Source: SIG78 sp036677805
GTDB taxonomy: Bacteria > Verrucomicrobiota > Lentisphaeria > Victivallales > Victivallaceae
DNA: 64,000 bases
Assembly: GCA_036677805.1 (NCBI GenBank)
Contig: JAVBVS010000004.1
Location: 124,001 to 188,000, forward strand
Direction of reading: 5' to 3'
Shown here: positions 34,053-43,119 of the stretch, piece by piece
Numbering within the stretch: the stretch's first letter is position 1
Layout: each line of letters starts with the position of its first letter
Position numbers and translations under genes: made by a program
Notes under the pieces: generated by a model
The model's input: the letters and a program-made list of their open reading frames with translations, nothing else
What the model was told of the DNA's origin: nothing
Databases searched by the model: none

Positions 34053-35528
34053 ATGAAACTTGACTACACCACGTTTGCTCCGGTAACCGGCAATATGCTG
34101 TCCGGCCGGTTTCCCGACAATGCCGAAATCGGCGTCATATTGCGCCGCCTGACGGCGCAATTTCCCGGCAAACTCCGTTATTTTGAAGCGGGGCAAAGCG
34201 TGGAAGGCCGTCCGGTCCACGCCGCGGTCCTCTCCGATTTCAGTGCGCCGCCGGAGGCCAAAAGCCATGTCGTATTTTCCGGCGCGGAACACGGAACTGA
34301 AAAAAACGCCGCGACAACCATTCTGGCTTTGATTGAGCGATTGCTGACCGGCGGCGAAGAGGAAGCCGAAATTCTGCGGGCTCAGGAGCTGACGCTGATC
34401 CCGGTGGTCAATCCCGACGGATATGACACCGTGGCCTTTACCAACCGCAATGGCGTGAACCTGTTTGCCGACTATCGCTTCGACTGCGGCCCGTCTCAGC
34501 CCGAATCCCGGGCGCTGGCCGCCGTACTGGAAAATTCCATGCCGGAACTTTTCGTCAGCGTTCACGGCCATGCCCATGATGAAACGAAAATCCGCCTGAC
34601 CGAATCGACCGGGATTGCCTTTACCACCCGGACCAGTCGTTGTCACTCCCATGAACTGGTCGAAGCGGTCAATCGCGCGGCGGAATCCGCCGGCTATCCC
34701 CAGGATCGCGGCGAGGAGGATTCGCAGCGGATTCTGGCCGCATTGAATCAAGCGCCGGAACACTCGTTTGAAGCCTTCGATCGGGAAGAATGCACCTCGG
34801 CAACCTGGGCCTATCACCGGTTTCATGCGTTGGCCATGTCGATGGAAGTCGTTTATCTGAAAAGCGGCGTACTGCGGTTGATGGAATTTCTGCGCGGCGG
34901 CATGCGTTGCTGGGCGGGAGAGGCGCAGATCGGTTATCCGGCATGGGTGATTTCGCGCTGGAATCATCTGTTTCTGACTCCGGCCGGCGACAACACCGCG
35001 ATCCGGCGCCAGAACCGGATTCATTTGTGGCGCAATAATATTCAAATCACACTTTTCGCCAATACCCCGGGATATGCGGGAACTTTTTTCGGCGGCGTCG
35101 CTTTCGGTTATGCCGCCATGCGCCAACTCCACGAACTCTCCGAAAAGCCGTATCGGCTGGCGCCGTCTCTCGATGTTCTGCTGGATTTTCTGACTCCGGA
35201 AACCGGAACCCGGCAGCAGTTCGCGGCGGCCACGGAAATGTTGTTCCATGAAGCCGAAGCCGCCTATTTTATCGAACCGTGCGCCCGGCAGAATATCAAC
35301 GCGCCGTCGGCGGCTCCGCCGGCTGCCGTCCGGTTGCTTTACCGGCTGCCGGTCGATGCGGAAATCGCCGAATGCCGGGCCGGAGGCCGGCCGAACCCGC
35401 CATACCGGTTGTTCAGTCAGGGCCTTTACCGTTATCTGTCGGTGGAAATACCCATGCGCCCGGAGTGGGCAATCGGGTCTCTTTATATCGAATATCGTCG
35501 GAAAAAATGTTTGAATGAAAGGAATTGA
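34053..35528 (+). CDS. M14-family zinc carboxypeptidase-like protein
   Basis: A 491-aa protein with the M14 metallopeptidase core. SGAEHGTE supplies zinc ligands H80 and E83, VSVHGHAHD supplies H170, and VNPDGYD and NRNGVNLFADY match the substrate-binding Asn/Arg region. A glutamate in SMEVVYLK may be the general base. No signal peptide is evident. M14 enzymes trim peptides or peptidoglycan/glycopeptide tails, so its presence in a glycan locus suggests removal of amino acids from a glycopeptide. That link is inference. Confidence 0.8.
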   Translation: MKLDYTTFAPVTGNMLSGRFPDNAEIGVILRRLTAQFPGKLRYFEAGQSVEGRPVHAAVLSDFSAPPEAKSHVVFSGAEHGTEKNAATTILALIERLLTGGEEEAEILRAQELTLIPVVNPDGYDTVAFTNRNGVNLFADYRFDCGPSQPESRALAAVLENSMPELFVSVHGHAHDETKIRLTESTGIAFTTRTSRCHSHELVEAVNRAAESAGYPQDRGEEDSQRILAALNQAPEHSFEAFDREECTSATWAYHRFHALAMSMEVVYLKSGVLRLMEFLRGGMRCWAGEAQIGYPAWVISRWNHLFLTPAGDNTAIRRQNRIHLWRNNIQITLFANTPGYAGTFFGGVAFGYAAMRQLHELSEKPYRLAPSLDVLLDFLTPETGTRQQFAAATEMLFHEAEAAYFIEPCARQNINAPSAAPPAAVRLLYRLPVDAEIAECRAGGRPNPPYRLFSQGLYRYLSVEIPMRPEWAIGSLYIEYRRKKCLNERN

Positions 35529-35531
35529 AAC

Positions 35532-36218
35532 ATGAAAAGCGCTTCCAGACGTTTTACACTCATCGAGCTTCTTGTAGTAATTGCCATCATCGCAATTCTT
35601 GCCGCCATGCTGCTGCCGGCTTTGTCGGCGGCGCGCGAACGGGCCCGGGCCTCAAACTGCCTGGGCAATCTCAAGCAGCAGGGATTGTATTCGGTATTGT
35701 ATTGCAACGGCAACAATGATTGGCTTCCGGCCGCCTTGGGGTATTACCAATCCTCCGCCAACTGTTACTTCTGGCAGACCGCACTGTTGAGTCAGGCCGG
35801 GGACGACTATTTCTGGAGCTACGGCTGGCAGGGGAATAACGGACATGTCAAGCCTGACGACGCATTGAAGCGTCTTTTCCAGTGTCCGTCTCAGAAAGAG
35901 ATGTATGGCGAAGTCAATTACGGCTACAACATTCGCCTCGGTCGATATGGCAATCCCGGCGTTCCCACCTATGCTTATACCGTTTACCGCAGTCTGGGCA
36001 AGCTGGCGGCGCCCCACAAGCTGGCGCAGGCGGTCGACCTCAATACCACAGCCGCCGTCATGGGAACGCAATTGTTGATGACGGAAAGCTTCACCCTGCC
36101 CAAAAATCAGCACGGAAGCGGAGCCAACATGCTCTTTGCCGACGGCCATGCCACATTTCTGCCCAATCAGGCTTTTTTCGAAAACAGCGATGCATTCAGC
36201 TATTCCAACGTGGAATGA
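35532..36218 (+). CDS. Solitary pseudopilin with H-x9-DG C-terminus (3)
   Basis: A 228-aa pilin-like protein with SRRFTLIELLVVIAIIAILA at its N-terminus; Glu5 is present but the -1 residue is Arg. The C-terminal NQHGSGANMLFADGHAT has the exact H-x9-DG spacing. It starts 3 nt after the M14 gene, preceded by AAAGGA, and its stop overlaps the start of the 1013-aa secreted protein (ATGA), so it is embedded in the carbohydrate operon. No assembly machinery is nearby. Confidence 0.92.
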   Translation: MKSASRRFTLIELLVVIAIIAILAAMLLPALSAARERARASNCLGNLKQQGLYSVLYCNGNNDWLPAALGYYQSSANCYFWQTALLSQAGDDYFWSYGWQGNNGHVKPDDALKRLFQCPSQKEMYGEVNYGYNIRLGRYGNPGVPTYAYTVYRSLGKLAAPHKLAQAVDLNTTAAVMGTQLLMTESFTLPKNQHGSGANMLFADGHATFLPNQAFFENSDAFSYSNVE

Positions 36219-39200
36219 CCATGAGAAACGTACTGAAAAAAATCTTCGTCGCCGCGCTGGCGGGCGTCGCCGGGCTGATGCCGGCGGCGGAATCGGTCAC
36301 CATTTCGCCATTGGCGCTCAACGGCGATCCGTCATTTGAACAGTCGCAAGGGGGCTGGAACGTGCCGCCCTGGTTTTCGGCGGCCACCGCCGTCCAGCCT
36401 CAATTTGACGACAGTACGGCCGCGCAGGGCAAACGCAGCGTCCGATTTGATCTGGAGCCGGGCAAAACACTGCTTTTCTGGCAGAGTTTCGCGCTTCATC
36501 CCGGGATCGAACGCTACCGCGTCGCCGGCTGGATGAAAAAAGCAGAGGTCCGCGGCGTCACGCCCGACATTCGGCTGGAGATGGTATCCAAAGGAACCGA
36601 CGGCAAGGAGAAGTATCAATATTGCGTCGCTCAACCGACCGGACGCACGGCCAATGGCTTTGCCGAATATGCCGCGGTCGCCCCGGTGGCGCCCGGGACA
36701 TTCGCGGTCCGGCTGCAACTTTTCGCGCCGCGCGGCGGAGTCGGAACTTCAGGCCGGGTATGGTTCGATGCGGTAACTCTGAGCAAGGCTTCCGACTCCG
36801 GCGGCAAGCTGGTTTTGGAACTGGTGCGCCCCGGTGGCGACCATGGCGTTTATGTGCGCGGCGAAGCTCAAAAAATTTCCGTGGTCGCAACCAATAACAC
36901 CGATCAGACGCAAAATGCCGAAATTACCATGACGTTGCGCGACCATACCGGAAAATTATTGCACGACGACCGCCGGCGGCAATCGCTTTCTCCCGGCGAA
37001 ACGGCGGAGATTTTCAGCACCATCGATCCCGGACTCAATGACTGTGGCTTTTACCATATCGAAGGATCGATTCAGGCCCCCGGCATGCTCGCTTCACGCA
37101 GTTACGGGGCATTGGTGATAACCGAAAACCGTGCCCGGCGCGATCCCTTTTTCGGATTCACCGGGTACGGCGCGCCGGATTCCATTCTCACCGCAATGGC
37201 CAAACTCGGCGCCGGGACCTGCGGTTATATTGTCTACGTCAGCAGTCAGAATCCCCAAGGAGTGTTTCAGTTCGAGCGGTATACCGCGCCTCTGGCATTG
37301 CGCCGCCAACTCGGCTATCGGATCGTGGCGGGGTACAACATTCAGGGTTCTGACCATGTGCGGATGCCCTGGCTGAATGCGATCGCCCGGCGTGATCTGG
37401 AAAGTGGCGCGGCAAACTACAGCGAGGAATATTTTGCATCCTATCGTGATTTCGCCCGCGCCATCGGAGGCTATCTTCGGGACAAGGCCGACGAAATTTC
37501 CCTGATCGAAGAGATCGATATCGCGCAGCATCTGACCCGGTTCGAACACGACAGCTATATCAGAATTGTCCGGGAAAGCGCCCGCGAATTGAAAAAATCC
37601 GCGCCGGAACTCCCGGTTTCCAGCATCGGAGTGGCGTCGCCGGATTTCAATGCCAATCCGCCGCTTGCCGCCATGAAGCATTTTTGGAAAGAACTTTCCG
37701 GCGAACTTGATGCGATCGGATTCGACGGCTATATTACTCCCAACTGTTTCGGCGAAGGCCGGACCGCCGGAACTCCGGAGAGCAACCGTTACCGGGAAAA
37801 ACTGGTCGAAATCGCCAAATTGTCCCGCGACGCGGGGAAACAATATTTTTCCATGGAGGAGGCGGGCTGGAGCATGGTCAGCACGACGCCCCTGTCCAGC
37901 CGGGCGTGGCTTGATTACGCCGCAATACTGGAACGGACGCTGATCCTTTCCAAAAGCGTCCCGGAAATGAAACATTATCTGTACTTCAAAGTGACCGACG
38001 GCCAGCGCTTGGAAGACTGGAATATTTTTATCGGTCAAGGCACCGTGCCGACCGCCGGCGCGGCGGCTTTTGGCGTGGTTGCGCACAATCTGGCGTTTGC
38101 GGTCAATCCGGAACCGGTGATTCTGCACCAGGAACTGCATATCTATCTGTTTGATCAGGACGGCAAAACGCTTTCAACCCTGTGGAGCACCGCTCCGGGC
38201 GGCACGCGTTTCCGGCTGACCCTGCCGGATGATACGGAACTCAGTGATTTCATGGGTAAACGTCGAATGCTTCCGGCCGGACCGACCGATCTGGAACTCA
38301 CCGGAGAACCGCTTTACCTCTGGAGCGGCGCCGGGCGTGACGCGGTGCGGCAGGCTCTGCGCGGCGCGGCATTTTCGCTTCCGGAAATCCAGATCGACGC
38401 ATTCCGGTCCGGACGTGACGCCGTGACGGTGGCATTGCTCAATCTGACCGACAGACCTCAGCATGCCGCTGTCACCATCGCGGAACGGCAACAGACCGTC
38501 GCACTCAAAGCCCGCGAATTGCAGTTGACTGTGTTGTCCGGAGTCGACTGCTCCCGGCCGGAAACTCCGATTGCGGTTCATACCGCAAACCATGCTTATA
38601 CGCTCAAGAAAGCGTTGCGGGCCATTGCGATATCCGGCGAGACACCCCGGGACGGCATACGGCTGTCCGGGGAGGAAACGCTTTATCCGGTCGATGCGCT
38701 GGCCAACCATTTGTGGACCGGTCCCGACGACCTGTCGGCGGAAATCCGCATGCACTATGACCGGGAAAATCTTTATCTTGAGGTCAACGTGCGCGACGAT
38801 GTGCGAATCCGCGAACGTACCGGGGCGCGGCTCTGGGGCAGTGACGCCATTCAGTTTGCGGTCAACCCCGGTGGCGATGCGCTTTCTCCGGCCCTGACCG
38901 GCAAACCCGGTTATGGACCGGGAGACTGGGAATTCGGCATGGCGCTTACTCCGGAGGGGCCGCAGCTGTATTGCTATCATGCCCCGCCTGGAAATCCACT
39001 GTCCGGCAAACTGGTTCCGCCGGAACAAATTCATTATTCGATCGCGGATCGTGACGCGGAAACCACATGTTATCAGGTGGCCTTGCCGTGGGCGTTGCTC
39101 GGCATGAAAGGGGAATCCGGCGCGTTGTTCGGATTCAATCTGATTGCGTTGGATGCCGATCGGGCCGGACAGAGCAGCAACTATTGGATGGGGCTTTCCG

Positions 39201-39256
39201 CGGGTATCGCCAACGGCAAGCAGCCGGATTGTTTCCGTAAATTCATTCTCGAATAA
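36215..39256 (+). CDS. Secreted multidomain protein: CBM-like, TIM-barrel, CBM9-like
   Basis: A 1013-aa exported protein, start 36215 overlapping the pseudopilin stop (36221 is an alternative). A signal peptide (VLKKIFVAALAGVAGLMPAA) is followed by a CBM4/9-like sandwich, a beta-rich domain, and a TIM-barrel in which SLIEEIDIAQHL (near residue 430) and YFSMEEAGWSM (near 546) offer two glutamates as in clan GH-A retaining glycosidases. The C-terminal about 200 residues (MHYDRENLYLEVNVRDD, LWGSDAIQFAVNP, YQVALPWALLG) match family 9 carbohydrate-binding modules. Family and substrate cannot be named. Confidence 0.65.
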   Translation: MTMRNVLKKIFVAALAGVAGLMPAAESVTISPLALNGDPSFEQSQGGWNVPPWFSAATAVQPQFDDSTAAQGKRSVRFDLEPGKTLLFWQSFALHPGIERYRVAGWMKKAEVRGVTPDIRLEMVSKGTDGKEKYQYCVAQPTGRTANGFAEYAAVAPVAPGTFAVRLQLFAPRGGVGTSGRVWFDAVTLSKASDSGGKLVLELVRPGGDHGVYVRGEAQKISVVATNNTDQTQNAEITMTLRDHTGKLLHDDRRRQSLSPGETAEIFSTIDPGLNDCGFYHIEGSIQAPGMLASRSYGALVITENRARRDPFFGFTGYGAPDSILTAMAKLGAGTCGYIVYVSSQNPQGVFQFERYTAPLALRRQLGYRIVAGYNIQGSDHVRMPWLNAIARRDLESGAANYSEEYFASYRDFARAIGGYLRDKADEISLIEEIDIAQHLTRFEHDSYIRIVRESARELKKSAPELPVSSIGVASPDFNANPPLAAMKHFWKELSGELDAIGFDGYITPNCFGEGRTAGTPESNRYREKLVEIAKLSRDAGKQYFSMEEAGWSMVSTTPLSSRAWLDYAAILERTLILSKSVPEMKHYLYFKVTDGQRLEDWNIFIGQGTVPTAGAAAFGVVAHNLAFAVNPEPVILHQELHIYLFDQDGKTLSTLWSTAPGGTRFRLTLPDDTELSDFMGKRRMLPAGPTDLELTGEPLYLWSGAGRDAVRQALRGAAFSLPEIQIDAFRSGRDAVTVALLNLTDRPQHAAVTIAERQQTVALKARELQLTVLSGVDCSRPETPIAVHTANHAYTLKKALRAIAISGETPRDGIRLSGEETLYPVDALANHLWTGPDDLSAEIRMHYDRENLYLEVNVRDDVRIRERTGARLWGSDAIQFAVNPGGDALSPALTGKPGYGPGDWEFGMALTPEGPQLYCYHAPPGNPLSGKLVPPEQIHYSIADRDAETTCYQVALPWALLGMKGESGALFGFNLIALDADRAGQSSNYWMGLSAGIANGKQPDCFRKFILE

Positions 39257-39290
39257 ACCTAAACCACAGCTTCAGAAAGAACACAGAATC

Positions 39291-40268
39291 ATGATTCAGA
39301 TCGTGGGCGATGCATTGCCGCAAATGCCTTTTGAGCAGCGTGCATCAAACGACCATTCGGTTTTATGGCGCTATTCCGGCAATCCGGTGATTGCGCGGGA
39401 CGGAGGAGTCCATGCCAACAGCGTATTCAATTCGGCGGTCGTGCCGTTCCGGGACGGTTTCGCCGGGATATTCCGGGTGGAAAATCTGGAACGGGTGCCG
39501 TTTCTCCACGCCGGGTTCAGCCCGGACGGCATCCAGTGGCATATCGCACCCGAACCGATCTTATTTTCCGGCGGCATGACGCAGGATTACGGGTTCGACC
39601 CGCGGATTACCCGGCTGGAAGGAAAATATTATCTTACCTGGTGCAACGGCATGAACTGGGAGCCGACCGTCGGCATGGCCTGGACGGAGGATTTTCGCAC
39701 TTTTCACCAGCTGGAGAACGCATTTTTGCCCTATAATCGCAACGGCGTGTTGTTTCCGCGCAAGATTCAGGGCGAATACTGCATGCTCAGCCGTCCCAGC
39801 GATAACGGCAACACTCCGTTCGGCAATATCTATTTGAGCAGCAGTCCGGACCTGACCTATTGGGGTCGGCATCGCGAGGTCATGCGCCCGACCCGAGGCT
39901 GGCAGCGGCTTAAAATCGGCGCCGGCCCGGCGCCGTTGGAAACGGACCGGGGCTGGCTTCTGATCTATCATGGCGTCATCCAGAGCTGCTGCGGATTTCT
40001 CTACAGCATCGGAGCCGCATTGCTGGATCGGGAGAATCCGTCGCGGGTGCTGGCCCGCAGCAAAAATCTTCTGATGGCGCCGCGCGAAATCTATGAACTC
40101 ACCGGTGACGTTCCCAACGTGGTATTCCCGTGCGGCATGCTGGTCGACGCCGCCAGCGGGCGGTTGGCGCTTTATTACGGTGCGGCCGACACCTGCGTGG
40201 GGCTGGCATTCGGCAACGTGGAAGAGATCATCGACGCCATTCAGGCCGAAACGGAGCAGGAGGACTGA
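39291..40268 (+). CDS. GH130 family mannoside phosphorylase-type enzyme, second copy
   Basis: A 325-aa cytoplasmic beta-propeller enzyme. The opening NPVIARDGGVHANSVFNSAV and VPFLHAGFSPDGIQW are characteristic of GH130 subfamilies acting on beta-1,4-mannosides. GFDPRIT supplies the conserved Asp (D103), and GWLLIYHGV and LYYGAADTCVGLA match the phosphate-binding and C-terminal blades. The expected reaction is reversible phosphorolysis of a mannosyl disaccharide to mannose-1-phosphate. It precedes a second propeller protein by 3 nt. Confidence 0.85.
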   Translation: MIQIVGDALPQMPFEQRASNDHSVLWRYSGNPVIARDGGVHANSVFNSAVVPFRDGFAGIFRVENLERVPFLHAGFSPDGIQWHIAPEPILFSGGMTQDYGFDPRITRLEGKYYLTWCNGMNWEPTVGMAWTEDFRTFHQLENAFLPYNRNGVLFPRKIQGEYCMLSRPSDNGNTPFGNIYLSSSPDLTYWGRHREVMRPTRGWQRLKIGAGPAPLETDRGWLLIYHGVIQSCCGFLYSIGAALLDRENPSRVLARSKNLLMAPREIYELTGDVPNVVFPCGMLVDAASGRLALYYGAADTCVGLAFGNVEEIIDAIQAETEQED

Positions 40269-40271
40269 ACC

Positions 40272-41711
40272 ATGTCGGAGTTGCTGCTGGCTCTGGACCC
40301 GGAAGAGTTTGTCGAAAGCGCCGGGATTGCCATCTCCATTGAAGAACCGGTACTGCATCGGCTCGATACGCTGTTGCCCGGATTGCCGGGCAGTCCGGAT
40401 GCGGCACGGGTTCAGGTTGGCAGTGTGGTTCATGACCGGTCGCGGCAGTGTTGTCGGATGTGGTATACCGCATACCCCGAATTCACCGGCGATCTGGCCT
40501 TTCCGTCCCGTCCGGCTTATGCGGAAAGCCGGGACGGGGTGGTCTGGACCAAACCGGAGCTCGGGCTGGTCGAATACCGCGGCAGCCGCCGCAATAATCT
40601 GCTGTCGGGCATTCCAGCGCTTTGCGGAATCGAGGCGGTGATCCGTGACGACGACGGCACTTATCTGGCGGCGCTCAACAAAGTCGGCTGCCTGACCGCG
40701 GATATGATTGAGGATGCGGCGTTGCGCCAACAATGCGACGCCTATCCCATGCCGGCTTTCATGGGAATTGTGCGCAGCCGCGACGGCTTGTGCTGGGAAT
40801 ACGACGGCGACTTGCGGTATCCTGCGATTCGCGAGAAATACGAAATGGTCCGGCTGATGAAGATGGGGCGGCACTATTTGCTTTCCGGCCAGCAGATGCG
40901 CCCGTGGTGCGAAGCCGATGTTTACGAACGCATGGTGACATTTTTCGTGTCCGAAGACCTCGTGCATTGGGAAAAACTGCCGGGGTTTTACCGGGCGGAG
41001 GGGCATGTGCAGAGTCATATCGGCATTGCCATGCTGGGAGAATACGGTCATACCCTGCTGGGGTTTTCCGGGCGTTTTGCCGACGCCCCCGAGCTGCCGG
41101 ATCAGGCGATGGAAGTGGATCTGGTCCGTTCCCGCTCGGGGCTCAACTGGCGTCAGGTCGCACCATGCCGTCCATATTTGCGGCGGGGGCCGGTCGGCAG
41201 CTGGAACGCCGGGTCTATTTTGCAGGCGCAGGGCTGTGTCGATTCGGGGGACGAGCAGCTATTTTACTTTTCCGGCGGTACGGCGGGAAACTGTCCGGTC
41301 GGCAATATCGTTTCTCCCGGATATGTCCGGATTCCGCGTCATCGTTTCGGGTTTGCCGGGCTCAAGGTCGGATGGGATATCGGCTTTCGCGGAGTGCGTC
41401 AAGGCCATTTGCGGACTCGGACGCTGCACCGGACGGCGCCGCATGAAAGACTCTTTCTGAATTGCGGTAATTTTGTCAAAAACGGCCAAATCCGTGCCGC
41501 GTTGACCGATGAAACCGGTCATATTCTGCCGGGTTTCAGCCTGGCACAGTCCATTCCGGTGCGTCAGGACGGGCTGGCCGTCCCCTTGTGCTGGCAGCGG
41601 CAGTCCGGCATGCTTCCCGACAATTTTCAGCTCCTGCTGGCCCTGGAGGGCGGAACCTTTCGGAATGAATCGCCGCGGCTCTATGCGATCATGTTGAACC
41701 CATTGTCATAA
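40272..41711 (+). CDS. Beta-propeller glycosidase-like protein of unknown family
   Basis: A 479-aa protein without signal peptide, preceded by AGGAGG. Repeating segments of the type AESRDGVVWTKPELGLVEY, VRSRDGLCWEYDGDLRYP and FVSEDLVHWEKLPGFYR are the S-x-D-G/L-x-x-W blade signature of GH32/43/130-like five-bladed propellers, with a beta-sandwich-like C-terminus as in GH32-type proteins. No confident family can be assigned. Last gene of the locus, ended by a strong terminator. Confidence 0.55.
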   Translation: MSELLLALDPEEFVESAGIAISIEEPVLHRLDTLLPGLPGSPDAARVQVGSVVHDRSRQCCRMWYTAYPEFTGDLAFPSRPAYAESRDGVVWTKPELGLVEYRGSRRNNLLSGIPALCGIEAVIRDDDGTYLAALNKVGCLTADMIEDAALRQQCDAYPMPAFMGIVRSRDGLCWEYDGDLRYPAIREKYEMVRLMKMGRHYLLSGQQMRPWCEADVYERMVTFFVSEDLVHWEKLPGFYRAEGHVQSHIGIAMLGEYGHTLLGFSGRFADAPELPDQAMEVDLVRSRSGLNWRQVAPCRPYLRRGPVGSWNAGSILQAQGCVDSGDEQLFYFSGGTAGNCPVGNIVSPGYVRIPRHRFGFAGLKVGWDIGFRGVRQGHLRTRTLHRTAPHERLFLNCGNFVKNGQIRAALTDETGHILPGFSLAQSIPVRQDGLAVPLCWQRQSGMLPDNFQLLLALEGGTFRNESPRLYAIMLNPLS

Positions 41712-41909
41712 AATGGCATTGCGAGGCTGCAATCTCTGGTTTGCCGAAGACAGTATGATATACTCCGGAGAACCGGCGATTATCCGAATAGTTCAAGGCT
41801 GTGATTTTTGTGCAAACAACGGTACTGACCGACCGGTTCGGGTGCCGATGGCAGCGTAGAAGAAATTTTCAGGCGTTTTGCGTTCCACGTCAGTAGCGCG
41901 GACAAAAGC

Positions 41910-41950
41910 AAAGCCGCAAAGGAGTCTCAAGGGCCCCTTTGCGGCTTTTT
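41910..41950. terminator. Strong bidirectional terminator closing the GH locus
   Basis: AAAGCCGCAAAGG (41910-41922) pairs with CCTTTGCGGCTTT (from 41936), 13 bp, followed by T-rich sequence and preceded by A-rich sequence. The 41712-42029 interval otherwise contains no gene; an 89-codon minus-strand frame over the tRNA is spurious. Confidence 0.8.
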
Positions 41951-41987
41951 GAACTTTAGCGGGCCGCGGGGGGCCCTGACCGGGAGA

Positions 41988-42017
41988 TAAAAAAACCGTC
42001 TTCCAGGAGAAGATGGT
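41988..42017 (-). terminator. Terminator downstream of tRNA-Met (minus strand)
   Basis: On the minus strand ACCATCTT and AAGACGGT form a stem (one G-T pair) around a short loop, followed by seven T. It lies 13 nt after the tRNA 3' end. Confidence 0.7.
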
Positions 42018-42029
42018 TGATTTCGAGAT

Positions 42030-42105
42030 TGGTAGCGGGTGCCGGGATCGAACCAGCGACACGCGGATTATGATTCCGCTGCTCTACCGACTGAGCTAAC
42101 CCGCC
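42030..42105 (-). tRNA. tRNA-Met (anticodon CAT), elongator type, CCA encoded
   Basis: Minus-strand acceptor GGCGGGT (42105-42099) pairs with ACCCGCT, with a G-T pair at position 1:72. The anticodon stem GCGGA/TCCGC encloses ATCATAA, giving CAT, and the T-loop has GGTTCGATCC. The anticodon stem lacks the three G-C pairs of initiators, so it is elongator Met. A tRNA-Ile with modified CAT is not fully excluded. Confidence 0.9.
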
Positions 42106-42177
42106 AACTGGTGACAGTCCCAATAATATAATCCGGAAATCCCCGGTTTCAAGCAACGGCCTGAAAAAAATCGGGAT

Positions 42178-42915
42178 TTATTCAGGGTAGGCGCTCAGTT
42201 TCCGGCTCCAGCGGCGCAATTCCCGGTTGCGCTGGCGATGGTCGGGCAGATAACCGCCCAGCACCCGATAAAAAGCGGCGGAGTGGTTCATCTCGGAACG
42301 GTGGGCGAGTTCGTGCAGAATCACCAGGTCGATCAGCGGCTCGGGATACATCGCCAGATGCCAGGAAAAATTGAGGTCGCCTCCCGCATTGCAGGAACCG
42401 AAGCGTTTCCGGGCGCCGTTGATCGTGATTGCGCCGTAATCGATGCCGAATTGGCGGCCGAACTGCTCGAGCTTGCCCGCGATGATGCGTCGCGCCTGCC
42501 GCCGGTAAAATGCTTCCAGCGCACGCTGGATGACCGCCGGTTCCCGCCCCGGTGTCAGCAGCAATCCGGCTTCGTAGCGAATCAGCATCGACCCATAAGG
42601 CGCTTCACGCCAGATCAGCGTGACCGGCTCGCCGCGGTAAAAGAAAATATTGCCCGGCGTAAAATCGAACCGGTGGACGGTTGCGGGCGGATGATTGCGC
42701 AGCTGCGCGAGTTTGCGCTCAAGCCACGGTCCCAGCCGCAGCCAGGCGCGTTCCAGTGTTTCCGCTCCCGCGGCGGTCGGTACGCGCAGTTCCACCGCGC
42801 CCGACGGTTCCACGATGACGGCGATGTGACGCCGTCGGGTCGAGCGTCGAAGCGGGTGCCCATGAAACAGTTCAAGGCTGTCGGATGCGGCTTGGATTGA
42901 CTTTTTTGAACTCAA
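42178..42915 (-). CDS. YgjP-like M48-type metallopeptidase
   Basis: A 245-aa cytoplasmic zinc protein of the YgjP/DUF45 family. VILHELAHRSEMNHSAAFY carries the HExxH site and downstream His. Upstream, RKRFGSCNAGGDLNFSWHLAM is the second family signature (the usual form is RWGSCS). The biological role of the family is poorly known. It is downstream of tRNA-Met on the same strand as the tRNA and faces away from the S41 protease gene. Confidence 0.87.
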   Translation of the reverse strand: MSSKKSIQAASDSLELFHGHPLRRSTRRRHIAVIVEPSGAVELRVPTAAGAETLERAWLRLGPWLERKLAQLRNHPPATVHRFDFTPGNIFFYRGEPVTLIWREAPYGSMLIRYEAGLLLTPGREPAVIQRALEAFYRRQARRIIAGKLEQFGRQFGIDYGAITINGARKRFGSCNAGGDLNFSWHLAMYPEPLIDLVILHELAHRSEMNHSAAFYRVLGGYLPDHRQRNRELRRWSRKLSAYPE

Positions 42916-43119
42916 AAATGCGAATTCCGATTGAAATGACGGACAAGTGACGGGAAAATGACGGACCGCTGTTATTTAAATTGCGGCATTGCCGGGCATT
43001 TTGCAAGCTGAACGGCTGAAAAAAAACATAAAAAAACTTGAATCCCGGTTCGAAAAAAGCGGGCTCCGGATTATATTACATTGAATCTTTTTGAACTAGG
43101 GTAAGGATCACGGGACGAC

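Noticed and set aside
41793..42062. 89-codon minus-strand frame covering part of tRNA-Met
   Set aside because: It runs through the tRNA and two terminators and has no family resemblance.
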